From JACSRF01 sp963695505 (GTDB lineage: Bacteria; Chloroflexota; Anaerolineae; Promineifilales; Promineifilaceae): a DNA stretch of 64,000 bases. The DNA lies in the NCBI GenBank assembly GCA_963695505.1, contig CAVOGX010000014.1:62001-126000 (forward strand), written 5' to 3'. The translations under genes were made by a program, and so were the position numbers. Numbering within the stretch: the stretch's first letter is position 1; each line of letters opens with the position of its first letter. A model generated the notes under the pieces. The model was not told where the DNA came from, did no database searches, and worked only from the letters and a program-made list of their open reading frames with translations. Below, piece after piece: positions 1 through 7,536 of the stretch.

Positions 1-859
1 GGGCAAAGATAATGGGAATCATGCCCGCGGTGTTTACTTTTAAGGGTACAAAGGTGCTTTGCCCCTGGTATACTTTCCGCCCGCGCACGCGACGGCCGTA
101 TTGCACAGGGATGCGTCGCTGCCCTTCTTGAATAACCACGATGACCAATACGGTCAGTACAGTGAGGATGAGAAAGGCTATAATGGTAAAGATCCGGGCA
201 GTCATGTCGTCAATGGCAAACAATCGCGCCGCATTTGGCAATATCTGCGAAATAATCCCACCAAAAATGATTAGAGAGATACCCTGCCCGATACCTTCAT
301 CGGTAATGCGGTTGCCAATCCAGATAGCAAACATAGTGCCACCTGTCATGGCAAAAAGGGTGGTCATCGTTGGCAGTAATTGAGATGCTCCAAAACCAAA
401 GTTAGGCATGATGGTTGCCAACCCATCTCCAACGCCGCCTCCAATGCTAAATCCTACTAAACGCACCTGCCCCACAGCCTGCAAGAAGGCCAGGGGAACT
501 GTAATGTAATAGGTGATGCGGTTAATTTTGTCACGACCAGATTCACCCTCTGAAGCCAGCTCTTCAAGCTGAGGGATGATCGGTTGCAGCAACTGCATGA
601 TAATGGAAGCGGTAATGTAGGGGTAAACCCCCATGGCCATGACGGAGAAGTTGCGCACAGCGCCACCTGAGAGCAAGTCAAGAAAATCGATAACCTGGTT
701 ACCCGACACCTGTTCGGTAAATGCACGCCAGGCTTGTAACTCAACACCAGGTACAGGAATATTGGCTACTAAGCGATATATGACCAGCATCAAAACGGTG
801 AACAAGATGCGGCGCCTTAGGTCTGGTAGAGCAAAGGCAGTACGTACAGATTCAATCAT
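1..859 (-). CDS. secY: Preprotein translocase subunit SecY (3' end beyond window)
   Basis: SecY forms the protein-conducting channel of the Sec translocon in the cytoplasmic membrane. The frame starts at an ATG at 859 (MIESVRTAFALPDLRRRIL) and stays open through base 1, giving about 286 of the usual 420-450 codons. Visible family marks are the first membrane segment ending in VANIPVPG, the plug/second-helix region with GVYPYITASIIMQLL, and later GNRITDEGIGQGISLI. It follows rplO by 43 nt on the same strand, the standard last position of the spc operon. The remaining C-terminal helices lie outside the window. One copy of the ACGGCCGT octamer (92-99) is inside it. Confidence 0.96.
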   Translation of the reverse strand, partial: MIESVRTAFALPDLRRRILFTVLMLVIYRLVANIPVPGVELQAWRAFTEQVSGNQVIDFLDLLSGGAVRNFSVMAMGVYPYITASIIMQLLQPIIPQLEELASEGESGRDKINRITYYITVPLAFLQAVGQVRLVGFSIGGGVGDGLATIMPNFGFGASQLLPTMTTLFAMTGGTMFAIWIGNRITDEGIGQGISLIIFGGIISQILPNAARLFAIDDMTARIFTIIAFLILTVLTVLVIVVIQEGQRRIPVQYGRRVRGRKVYQGQSTFVPLKVNTAGMIPIIFA

Positions 860-902
860 AGTCTTTTTACTCCGTAATCAGGTATTTCCCCTGATGGTTG
901 GC

Positions 903-1355
903 TTAGAGCTCAAGTACTTCGACAGTACCACCCGCTGCTTCAATTTTTTCTTTTGCTGAGGCGGAAAAGCGATGGGCTTTAATGGTTAGAGGCGAACTGA
1001 GTTCGCCATCGCCAAGAATGACAACAGGATCCGTCGCTTTTTTAACCAGACCAATCTCGGCCATAACCTCTGGCGTTATGGTCTCGTCGCCAAAATCAAA
1101 CTCGGCGAGGTTTTTCAGATTGACTGGGGTATAGTAAATTTTGCGAATATTTGTGAAACCGCGCTTGTAAGGTAAGCGGCGCGCTAAGGGCAGCTGTCCA
1201 CCTTCGAAGTAAACGCCTTTACCGCCACCGCTGCGCGCATTTTGTCCTTTGGTACCACGGCCGGCAGTTTTTCCCTGGCCGGCGCCAGCACCACGACCTA
1301 CTCGCTTGCGCTTCTTTTTCGCCCCTGGGGATGGACGCAGATCGTTTAGTTTCAT
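903..1355 (-). CDS. rplO: 50S ribosomal protein L15
   Basis: L15 is an assembly protein of the large ribosomal subunit. The 150-residue product has the diagnostic glycine/basic N-terminus (LRPSPGAKKKRKRVGRG, then GKTAGRGTKGQNARSG) and the family C-terminus where HRFSASAKEKIEAAGG is followed by a short hydrophobic end. Length is normal. Only one base separates its start from the rpmD stop, so translational coupling with rpmD is likely. Part of the spc cluster. Confidence 0.97.
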   Translation of the reverse strand: MKLNDLRPSPGAKKKRKRVGRGAGAGQGKTAGRGTKGQNARSGGGKGVYFEGGQLPLARRLPYKRGFTNIRKIYYTPVNLKNLAEFDFGDETITPEVMAEIGLVKKATDPVVILGDGELSSPLTIKAHRFSASAKEKIEAAGGTVEVLEL

Positions 1356-1356
1356 G

Positions 1357-1539
1357 TTATTTTACCTCTTCTACGTGAACCAGGTGAGGCACTTTGTTGA
1401 TCATGCCGCGAATAACGGCCGTATCTTCATGCTCCACTGTTTGATTTAACTTCTTCAATCCGAGCGCCTTAATCGTGGCCTTCTGCTTCTCGTTGTATCC
1501 AATTGCGCTCTTTTGATACGTAATCTTCAACTTTGCCAT
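1357..1539 (-). CDS. rpmD: 50S ribosomal protein L30
   Basis: Small (60 aa) large-subunit protein. MAKLKITYQKSAIGYNEKQ and the later LGLKKLNQTVEHEDT and GMINKVPHLVHVEE match the bacterial L30 fold and length. Two adjacent ATG codons exist (1542 and 1539); the second gives the family-typical N-terminus. The stop TGA of rpsE overlaps the ATGATG, so the gene is almost certainly translationally coupled to rpsE. An ACGGCCGT octamer lies at 1415-1422. Confidence 0.96.
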   Translation of the reverse strand: MAKLKITYQKSAIGYNEKQKATIKALGLKKLNQTVEHEDTAVIRGMINKVPHLVHVEEVK

Positions 1540-2069
1540 CATTCCCTACTCCAGAAAGGCATGACTTCCGAAGCGTCTTTTCCACGATCGGCCGCAACCT
1601 CTCTAACCTGCTTCATGCGGCGTAATCCATCCATGGTCGCCATCATAACATTCAGCACATTGGCGCTACCCAGAGACTTCGACAATATATCTCTATAACC
1701 AGCCGCCTCAACCACAGCACGCACGCCACCACCAGCAATAACGCCAGTACCTGGTGAAGCGGGTTTCAACATTACCTTAGCTGCGCCATGCACGCCTAAG
1801 ATCTCATGCGGCACAGTCGTGCCAACCATAGCCACTGGTTCCATATTCTTGCGGGCCGCTTCTAATGCTTTGCGAATGGCATCTGGCACTGCGCGCGCCT
1901 TACCAACACCTACACCTACGCGGCCCTTATTGTCACCTACTACAACCGTCACACGGAACGCAAAACGACGGCCACCTTTGATAACTTTCGCTACGCGCGT
2001 AATATCAATGATGCGCTCATCAAACTCATTACGATCCTGGTCACGAAAACCTTGTCGTCTTTGACCCAT
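1539..2069 (-). CDS. rpsE: 30S ribosomal protein S5
   Basis: S5 works in decoding fidelity and mRNA unwinding in the small subunit. The 176-residue protein carries the N-terminal double-stranded-RNA-binding-like domain (RVAKVIKGGRRFAFRVTVVVG) and the C-terminal domain (GVIAGGGVRAVVEAAG, then KSLGSANVLNVMMATMDGL). Length is normal. It sits between rplR and rpmD in standard spc order and overlaps rpmD at the stop/start. Confidence 0.97.
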   Translation of the reverse strand: MGQRRQGFRDQDRNEFDERIIDITRVAKVIKGGRRFAFRVTVVVGDNKGRVGVGVGKARAVPDAIRKALEAARKNMEPVAMVGTTVPHEILGVHGAAKVMLKPASPGTGVIAGGGVRAVVEAAGYRDILSKSLGSANVLNVMMATMDGLRRMKQVREVAADRGKDASEVMPFWSRE

Positions 2070-2088
2070 AACGCAATCTCCTTACACC

Positions 2089-2451
2089 TTAAAACTTCAG
2101 GCCGCCTTCTCGGGCGCCATCCGCCAACGCTTTCACGCGACCATGATATAGATAGCCACCACGGTCAAACACAACTTCAGAGATCCCGGCAGCTAAGGCA
2201 CGCTCAGCTACAACTTTTCCTACCAAAGTTGCCTGCTCTTTTTTACTTTTACCTTCCAGTTCTTCAGTAAGTTTCCTATCTACCGTTGAGGCAGAAACCA
2301 ACGTATGACCGGCAATATCATCGATTACCTGGGCATAAATATTGTCCAGGCTACGAAATACATTTAAACGGGGCCGCGCTTGCGTCCCAGAAATTTTCAT
2401 CCGGATACGCTGGTGACGGCGCTTGCGAGCTTTTAATGATTTTGCAGACAT
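2089..2451 (-). CDS. rplR: 50S ribosomal protein L18
   Basis: L18 binds 5S rRNA in the central protuberance of the large subunit. The 120-residue sequence has the expected basic N-terminus (RKRRHQRIRMKISGTQARPRLNVFRSLDNIYAQVIDD contains the RLNVFRS signature) and the C-terminal VVFDRGGYLYHGRVKALADGAREGGL. It lies 14 nt after the rplF stop and 19 nt before rpsE. Confidence 0.97.
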   Translation of the reverse strand: MSAKSLKARKRRHQRIRMKISGTQARPRLNVFRSLDNIYAQVIDDIAGHTLVSASTVDRKLTEELEGKSKKEQATLVGKVVAERALAAGISEVVFDRGGYLYHGRVKALADGAREGGLKF

Positions 2452-2465
2452 GCTAAAACTCCCTA

Positions 2466-3008
2466 TTATACCTTGCCAGCCTTACCAGCTTTACGGCGAA
2501 TAATTTCGTTATCATAACGAATTCCCTTCCCTTTGTAAGGTTCCGGGGGACGGGTCTTGCGAATTCGCGCTGCTAATTCACCTATCAGTTGCTTGTCAAT
2601 GCCGGAAACAATAACGGTTTTACTCCGGTTCTCTACTGCAAACTGCACATCCTGGGGCGGATCAAACCGTATTGGATGCGAATAACCAACATTTAAAACC
2701 AAGACATCACCTTGCATCTCTGCCCGATAGCCAACGCCCTCAATTTGCAGGGTCTTCGAGAACCCCTGGCTCACACCAACCACCATATTGTTCAACAGCG
2801 CCCGGGTCAAACCATGTACAGCCCTGTGCTGACGAGAGTCAGTAGGCCTTTGTACGTGTAAAATCCCATCCTTCTGCTCAACCGTCATCTCAGCAGAAAA
2901 GGTTTGGGACAAAGAACCTTTGGGGCCTTTGACCGTAACGTGGTTATCTTTTATCTCAACCGCAACACCTTTGGGAAGCGGAATAGGCATTTTCCCAATT
3001 CGTGACAT
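2466..3008 (-). CDS. rplF: 50S ribosomal protein L6
   Basis: L6 lies near the factor-binding centre of the large subunit. I place the start at 3008 (MSRIGKMPIPLPKGV), the family N-terminus, although the frame extends four codons upstream. Two tandem L6 folds are visible, the second ending in the signature PPEPYKGKGIRYDNEIIRRKAGKAGK (key residues P-E-P-Y-K-G-K-G). At 180 residues the length is normal. Confidence 0.97.
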   Translation of the reverse strand: MSRIGKMPIPLPKGVAVEIKDNHVTVKGPKGSLSQTFSAEMTVEQKDGILHVQRPTDSRQHRAVHGLTRALLNNMVVGVSQGFSKTLQIEGVGYRAEMQGDVLVLNVGYSHPIRFDPPQDVQFAVENRSKTVIVSGIDKQLIGELAARIRKTRPPEPYKGKGIRYDNEIIRRKAGKAGKV

Positions 3009-3021
3009 GCCGCACCTCACA

Positions 3022-3429
3022 CTACCATACTTTACAGATTACTTCGCCACCAATACCGAGCTGGCGAGCTTTCTGTCCAGTCATCAATCCCTGAGAGGTG
3101 GTTACAACAGCAACACCCATACCACTTAATACCCAAGGAATATTATCTTTACCAACATAAATACGTCGACCAGGCCTGCTGATACGTTCTAGTCCAGTAA
3201 TGACAGATCGCCGATCGCGACGTCCACCGACGTACTTGAGCTTAATTTGTAAAGCAGCACGCGGCTTTCCGGGAATTACTTCAAAGCTATCAACATAGCC
3301 TTCATCAACCAGCACCTGGGCCAATGCTTCCTTCATCTTAGAATGAGGCATGGAAACTGAAGGGTGCTGCCGCTGCAGAGCATTACGAATACGTGTAAGC
3401 ATATCTGCAATTGGATCACTCATTGACAT
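3022..3429 (-). CDS. rpsH: 30S ribosomal protein S8
   Basis: S8 is a primary 16S rRNA-binding protein and, in E. coli, the translational repressor of the spc operon. The 135-residue protein starts MSMSDPIADMLTRIRNALQ; an in-frame ATG two codons later (3423) is an equally good start. The C-terminal signature VVTTSQGLMTGQKARQLGIGGE is present. It sits between rpsN and rplF. Confidence 0.97.
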   Translation of the reverse strand: MSMSDPIADMLTRIRNALQRQHPSVSMPHSKMKEALAQVLVDEGYVDSFEVIPGKPRAALQIKLKYVGGRRDRRSVITGLERISRPGRRIYVGKDNIPWVLSGMGVAVVTTSQGLMTGQKARQLGIGGEVICKVW

Positions 3430-3443
3430 AATGACACCTCATC

Positions 3444-3626
3444 CTACCAGCTAGACTTCACGACGCCGGGAATATTCCCTTTCAAAGCCTCTTCGCGAAA
3501 GCAAATGCGACAAAGGCCAAAACGACGAATATAGCCGCGGGGACGGCCACAAAGATTACAACGGTTACGAACGCGGACAGGATATTTACGCTTTCCTTCG
3601 CGTGCGATCATCGACTTTTTTGCCAT
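3444..3626 (-). CDS. rpsN: 30S ribosomal protein S14, zinc-binding type
   Basis: A 60-residue S14 of the short, zinc-containing (C+ / type Z) class. The two metal-binding pairs are visible as CNLCGRPRG and CRICFRE. The short length and four cysteines separate it from the roughly 100-residue C-minus form of proteobacteria. It lies between rplE and rpsH as in other Gram-positive-like spc operons. Confidence 0.97.
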   Translation of the reverse strand: MAKKSMIAREGKRKYPVRVRNRCNLCGRPRGYIRRFGLCRICFREEALKGNIPGVVKSSW

Positions 3627-3661
3627 TTACATTTTCTCCTACTGCTCAAGAGTATTTCACC

Positions 3662-4210
3662 TTAGTTTTGCCAAAATGGCATATCTAGCATACTCAACAA
3701 TCTACGACCCTCTTCATCAGTTTCGGCCGTGGTAACAATGCTGACTTCCATACCCCGAATCTTGTCGATTTTATCGTAATCAATTTCGGGGAAAATTAGC
3801 TGCTCACGCAACCCCAGCGTATAGTTACCACGTCCATCAAAGGAGTCTGGCGAAATCCCTTGGAAGTCGCGAGTACGAGGCAACGCCACATGAATAAGAC
3901 GCGTCAGGAAGCTCCACATGCGCTCGCCACGTAGGGTGACTTTAATCCCGATAGCTCGACCCTCACGTAATTTGAAACTAGCAATTGATTTTTTTGCCTT
4001 TGTAATAACTGGTTTTTGCCCAGTTATGGCAATAATATCACCCACTGCAAAGTCAATTGCTTTCGCATTGTCTAAGGCTTCACCTACACCAACATTGATC
4101 ACTACTTTTGTGAGCTTTGGTACCTGCATTACGGTGCTATAATCAAACTCTTCCATAAGTGCAGGAACAATTTCTTCTTTATACTTTTCTTTAAGCGGCT
4201 TAAATGCCAT
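3662..4210 (-). CDS. rplE: 50S ribosomal protein L5
   Basis: L5 binds 5S rRNA and contacts the P-site tRNA. The 182-residue sequence holds the conserved N-terminus (LKEKYKEEIVPALMEEFDYS), QVPKLTKVVINVGVGEA, TGQKPVITKAKKSIASFKLR, and the C-terminal GLREQLIFPEIDYDKID with GMEVSIVTTAETDEEGR. Length is normal. It follows rplX by about 85 nt, a longer gap than most in this cluster. Confidence 0.97.
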   Translation of the reverse strand: MAFKPLKEKYKEEIVPALMEEFDYSTVMQVPKLTKVVINVGVGEALDNAKAIDFAVGDIIAITGQKPVITKAKKSIASFKLREGRAIGIKVTLRGERMWSFLTRLIHVALPRTRDFQGISPDSFDGRGNYTLGLREQLIFPEIDYDKIDKIRGMEVSIVTTAETDEEGRRLLSMLDMPFWQN

Positions 4211-4295
4211 GTTTTCCTCCGAGTTAAGTGGCAGGCGGCCTACGCTTTTTACTTGCGCATCAGGAAACCTGGCTCACTCCGAGTGTAAGAGTACC

Positions 4296-4622
4296 TCAAT
4301 CGAGGTCAACTCCACTATTTTTAGCGTACCGAACACGACGGCCGTTTTCATCACGGCGAATCCCAATCCGGGTCGGTTCATCGGTTTCCGGGTCTACCAA
4401 CATCACATTAGAAATATCAATCGGCGCTTCAAACTCAATTATGCCACCTTGAGATTGGCCACCTCGACCGCCGGTAGGGCGTGATCGCTGATGCTTTTTC
4501 ACTACATTTACCCCAGATACAACCACCCGGTTTTTATCAGGAATAACCCGTAGCACTTTGCCACGTATACCTTTATCATTTCCGGCAATAACAACTACTT
4601 GATCATCAACTTTTATGCGCAT
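4296..4622 (-). CDS. rplX: 50S ribosomal protein L24
   Basis: L24 is an early assembly initiator of the 50S subunit. The 108-residue protein has the KOW motif at its start (DDQVVVIAGNDKGIRGKVLRV), then NVVKKHQRSRPTGGRGGQSQGGI and a C-terminal ETDEPTRIGIRRDENGRRVR. It lies between rplN and rplE. An ACGGCCGT octamer is at 4338-4345. Confidence 0.97.
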   Translation of the reverse strand: MRIKVDDQVVVIAGNDKGIRGKVLRVIPDKNRVVVSGVNVVKKHQRSRPTGGRGGQSQGGIIEFEAPIDISNVMLVDPETDEPTRIGIRRDENGRRVRYAKNSGVDLD

Positions 4623-4642
4623 GATCTACCTCATCATCCTCA

Positions 4643-5014
4643 TTACAATACTTCAGGCGCCAGGGATAAAATGCGGCTAAACCCTTTTTCGCGCAGCTCA
4701 CGCGCCACAGGACCAAAAATGCGTGTCCCTACTGGAGACCTTCCATCTGGCGCCAGGATGACAGCAGCATTGTCGTCGAAGCGAATATAGCTCCCATCCT
4801 CGCGCTTGTACTCCTTGCTTGTGCGCACAATCACGGCTTTTACAATCGTACTTTTCTTTACACCAGAATTTGGTGCAGCCTTTTTTACCGTGGCCGTCAC
4901 CACATCCCCAACTCGACCATAGCGCCGCCGGGAACCACCCATTACTTGAATTACAAGCAATTCTCGGGCGCCGGAATTATCAGCCACTGTTAACCGACTT
5001 TCCTGCTGAATCAT
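4643..5014 (-). CDS. rplN: 50S ribosomal protein L14
   Basis: L14 forms an intersubunit bridge and contacts L19. The 123-residue sequence begins MIQQESRLTVADNSGAREL and shows the family pattern with VVTATVKKAAPNSGVKKSTI and the C-terminal IFGPVARELREKGFSRILSLAPEVL. Length and operon position (rpsQ before, rplX after) are standard. Confidence 0.97.
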   Translation of the reverse strand: MIQQESRLTVADNSGARELLVIQVMGGSRRRYGRVGDVVTATVKKAAPNSGVKKSTIVKAVIVRTSKEYKREDGSYIRFDDNAAVILAPDGRSPVGTRIFGPVARELREKGFSRILSLAPEVL

Positions 5015-5032
5015 TGTCTAGTCTCCTCAAAC

Positions 5033-5284
5033 TTATTTGGCACGTTCCAGGATAGAAACAACCGACCAGCGCTTGTGCCGGCTAATTGGACGTGATTCAA
5101 TGATCTGCACACGATCTCCCATGCGGCATTCATTTTCTTCATCATGCGCCTTGTACTTTTTTACAAGGCGCAAGACCTTTCCATAACGCGGATGGCGTTT
5201 TGTAGTCGTTACAGCCACCACAATCGTTTTGTCCATTTTGTCACTTGTAACCACCCCAGTAAGGCGTTTTCTTTGCTCTCTCAT
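5033..5284 (-). CDS. rpsQ: 30S ribosomal protein S17
   Basis: S17 is a primary 16S rRNA-binding OB-fold protein. The 83-residue product has the typical start (REQRKRLTGVVTSDKMDKTIVV), then KRHPRYGKVLRLVKKYKAHDEEN, MGDRVQIIESRPISRHKRW and a short tail. The ribosome-binding stretch (AGGGTAGGT on the minus strand) overlaps the stop codon of the small upstream frame at 5292-5420. Confidence 0.97.
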   Translation of the reverse strand: MREQRKRLTGVVTSDKMDKTIVVAVTTTKRHPRYGKVLRLVKKYKAHDEENECRMGDRVQIIESRPISRHKRWSVVSILERAK

Positions 5285-5291
5285 AATTTAC

Positions 5292-5420
5292 CTACCCTGC
5301 AATTTCGTATTTAACGACCAATCGGGGCGCAAATTTTTGCTGCCGTGCCTTCCGGCCATGCAGGTTCTTCCGGTTTAGATTAACCATCGCTTCGGCAAGC
5401 TCATTATCATCCTGGTCCAT
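5292..5420 (-). CDS. Small unknown ORF between rpmC and rpsQ
   Basis: A short open frame fills the unusually long gap between rpmC and rpsQ. From the ATG at 5420 it encodes 42 residues starting MDQDDNELAEAMVNLNRKN, basic in its second half (HGRKARQQKFAPRLVVKYE). A GTG at 5429 in the same frame would add three residues, and the frame is open for a further dozen sense codons upstream, overlapping the 3' end of rpmC. No clear Shine-Dalgarno was seen, so translation would have to be coupled to rpmC termination. Its stop sits 8 nt before rpsQ. It could be a real peptide, or the frame-shifted tail of a longer L29. I do not recognise it. Confidence 0.4.
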   Translation of the reverse strand: MDQDDNELAEAMVNLNRKNLHGRKARQQKFAPRLVVKYEIAG

Positions 5421-5445
5421 AAAGCGCACATACCATGCACTGTCT

Positions 5446-5721
5446 TCATACTGAAAGCGAGCGGTTGCCTTCCATTCTCTGTCCGGCTAAAACGGAAGCA
5501 ATTTCTGGCTCCTGCGCTGCTACATCTTTCGCCTGTTGCCGCATGTGCAATACAGTCTCCAACTGGGCAATCTCCCGTCGTACCTGCTTTAACCGTGCGT
5601 AGTTTTCTAGGCGCGCCGATGCTTTTTGAAAACGCAAATTAAACATTTCTTCACGTGCATTTTCCAGCATTTCACGCAGCTTGTCGCCGCTCATTTCTCG
5701 CAATTCCACAACATTCAACAT
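5446..5721 (-). CDS. rpmC: 50S ribosomal protein L29
   Basis: L29 sits at the nascent-chain exit tunnel. The coiled-coil core is clear: VELREMSGDKLREMLENARE, EMFNLRFQKASARLENYARL and VRREIAQLETVLHMRQ. At 91 residues it is longer than the usual 60-75; the extra C-terminal 20 or so residues (from AAQEPEIASVLAGQ on) do not match the family. The start ATG at 5721 overlaps the rplP stop. After its TGA at 5446 a second frame continues (see the ORF at 5292-5420). Confidence 0.95.
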   Translation of the reverse strand: MLNVVELREMSGDKLREMLENAREEMFNLRFQKASARLENYARLKQVRREIAQLETVLHMRQQAKDVAAQEPEIASVLAGQRMEGNRSLSV

Positions 5722-6131
5722 TAGAGTGCCTCCTCACGAGATACAATCTGGGTGCGAATAGGCAGCTTATACTTACCCAAATTCAGTGCATCTCGGGCAA
5801 CATCAGCAGGAACACCCGCGATTTCAAACATAATGCGCCCCGGTTTTACAACAGCAACCCAATGGTCTACAGAACCCTTACCCTTACCCATGCGCGTTTC
5901 TGCCGGTTTTGCTGTCACCGGTTTGTCTGGGAATATTCGAATCCAATATTTTCCACGACGGCGCATTCTACGGACCATAGCACGACGCACTGATTCAATT
6001 TGGCGGCTGGTAATCCAACCTGGCTCTAAAGCCTGCAAACCAAATTCTCCATGCAAAAGCTGCGACCCACCTTTTGCTTGACCTCTCATGCGACCGCGAA
6101 ATTGTTTGCGATATTTAACGCGTTTTGGCAT
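5721..6131 (-). CDS. rplP: 50S ribosomal protein L16
   Basis: L16 helps shape the A-site region of the large subunit. I use the start at 6131 (MPKRVKYRKQFRGRMRG), the family N-terminus, though two more codons are possible. The conserved GSQLLHGEFGLQALEPGWIT, RRAMVRRMRRRGKYWIRIFP and MGKGKGSVDHWVAVVKPGRI regions are present. Length about 136, as expected. Stop and rpmC start overlap by one base. Confidence 0.97.
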   Translation of the reverse strand: MPKRVKYRKQFRGRMRGQAKGGSQLLHGEFGLQALEPGWITSRQIESVRRAMVRRMRRRGKYWIRIFPDKPVTAKPAETRMGKGKGSVDHWVAVVKPGRIMFEIAGVPADVARDALNLGKYKLPIRTQIVSREEAL

Positions 6132-6154
6132 TAACATGGTCTACTCTCCAATTC

Positions 6155-6823
6155 CTACTCACTAATGTAAACGTCCGTCGCTTCAACTTTTTGTGGTAGG
6201 ATTTCGCCCCGGTAGACCCAGACCTTGACGCCAATCATTCCAAAGGTTGTCAAAGCTTCTGCCGTACCATAATCCAAGTCCGCACGAAGAGTGTTACGTG
6301 GAACACGGCCGTCCCACACCTTCTCTTTCCGGGCCATTTCCGAGCCGCCCAAACGGCCGCCCACTTCAATGCGAATTCCTTCCACACCCTGCCGCATAGC
6401 CTGCATTGCCGCACGCTTCATTGCGCGACTGTGTGAAATTCGCCGCTCCAGTTGATTAGCAATATTCTCCGCAATTAATTTTGCATTTGCTTCCGGTTGT
6501 GAAATCTCTTCCACTTCCACCTTAACAGCCTTATCCGTTAAAGAACGTAGCTTCCCACGCAAATCTTTAACAGACGCGCCTTTTCGCCCAATCACAATAC
6601 CCGGGCGGGAAGTATGAATCGTAATCGTTACCTGATTCGGCGCAGCTCGTTCAATTTGCAAGTTTGCTACACCCGCAGATGACAATTCCTTTTTTATCAT
6701 TCGGCGAATTTCAAAATCCTCGAGGAGCAAATCACGGTACTGCTCACCTTCGGCAAACCAACGTGTATTCCAATCACGAAAAGCTTTCAGACGGAACCCT
6801 ACTGGATGTACTTTACGTCCCAC
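6155..6823 (-). CDS. rpsC: 30S ribosomal protein S3
   Basis: S3 forms part of the mRNA entry tunnel. The 222-residue sequence starts MGRKVHPVGFRLKAFRDWNT, carries a KH domain with the GIVIGRKGASVKDLRGKLR loop, and the C-terminal domain with GVEGIRIEVGGRLGGSEMAR and VWVYRGEILPQK. Length and position between rplV and rplP are standard. An ACGGCCGT octamer is at 6305-6312, the last one before a gap of more than 9 kb. Confidence 0.97.
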   Translation of the reverse strand: MGRKVHPVGFRLKAFRDWNTRWFAEGEQYRDLLLEDFEIRRMIKKELSSAGVANLQIERAAPNQVTITIHTSRPGIVIGRKGASVKDLRGKLRSLTDKAVKVEVEEISQPEANAKLIAENIANQLERRISHSRAMKRAAMQAMRQGVEGIRIEVGGRLGGSEMARKEKVWDGRVPRNTLRADLDYGTAEALTTFGMIGVKVWVYRGEILPQKVEATDVYISE

Positions 6824-6875
6824 TTAGCATCCTCCACATCGACGATAGCGACAGCCATCATCGCCTATAATCACC

Positions 6876-7244
6876 TTAATTCTCAATCTCCCGTTCGGCC
6901 AACACAACTGTTATATGTGACGAGCGGCGCATAATAGGTCTAAAACGACCCCTACCTGCAAAACGACCACCATAGGGCGCCTTGCGGTGTCGTGGACCCT
7001 CATCAGCAAAAATGCGGTGAACCACCAGCTCGTCAATTTCCAAACCAAAGTTCTCCTCCGCATTCGCAACCGCCGATTGAATCAGCTTAAACACAGGTTC
7101 AGCTGCGCGCTGGGGCATAAACCGCAAAGTATCAAGAGCCTGTTCCGCGCCCATGCCGCGCACAGCATTGACAACCAGCCGAACCTTTTGTGTTGAGATC
7201 GGAATATGTTTAGCAATAGCCCTAACTTCAAACACTTCAGCCAT
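6876..7244 (-). CDS. rplV: 50S ribosomal protein L22
   Basis: L22 lines the nascent-peptide exit tunnel. The 122-residue protein contains the family core KHIPISTQKVRLVVNAVRGM, the ALDTLRFMPQRAAEPVFKLI segment and the hairpin with the C-terminal RPIMRRSSHITVVLAERE. It begins 3 nt after the rpsS stop. Confidence 0.97.
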   Translation of the reverse strand: MAEVFEVRAIAKHIPISTQKVRLVVNAVRGMGAEQALDTLRFMPQRAAEPVFKLIQSAVANAEENFGLEIDELVVHRIFADEGPRHRKAPYGGRFAGRGRFRPIMRRSSHITVVLAEREIEN

Positions 7245-7246
7245 AA

Positions 7247-7525
7247 TTACCGACGCCCCTTCTTTTCAGCTCTAACATGTCCGCGAAAAGTACGGGTTGG
7301 GGCAAACTCACCCAACTTATGTCCTACCATGTTTTCCGTTATATAAATTGGAATATGGCGTCGACCATCATAAATAGCAATAGTATGACCTACCATCTGC
7401 GGGAATATTGTGCTAGACCGCGACCAGGTACGAATTACCTGCCGCTGCTTTGCATCATTCATCTTCTCAACTTTTCGTAATAGTTTTGGATTTACGTACG
7501 GCCCTTTCTTTAATGAACGAGACAT
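7247..7525 (-). CDS. rpsS: 30S ribosomal protein S19
   Basis: S19 lies in the head of the small subunit with S13. The 92-residue protein begins MSRSLKKGPYVNPKLLRKV and contains the signature HTIAIYDGRRHIPIYITENM followed by VGHKLGEFAPTRTFRGH. A strong ribosome-binding site (GGAGGTG on the minus strand) precedes the ATG. Confidence 0.97.
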   Translation of the reverse strand: MSRSLKKGPYVNPKLLRKVEKMNDAKQRQVIRTWSRSSTIFPQMVGHTIAIYDGRRHIPIYITENMVGHKLGEFAPTRTFRGHVRAEKKGRR

Positions 7526-7536
7526 ATTTTCACCTC

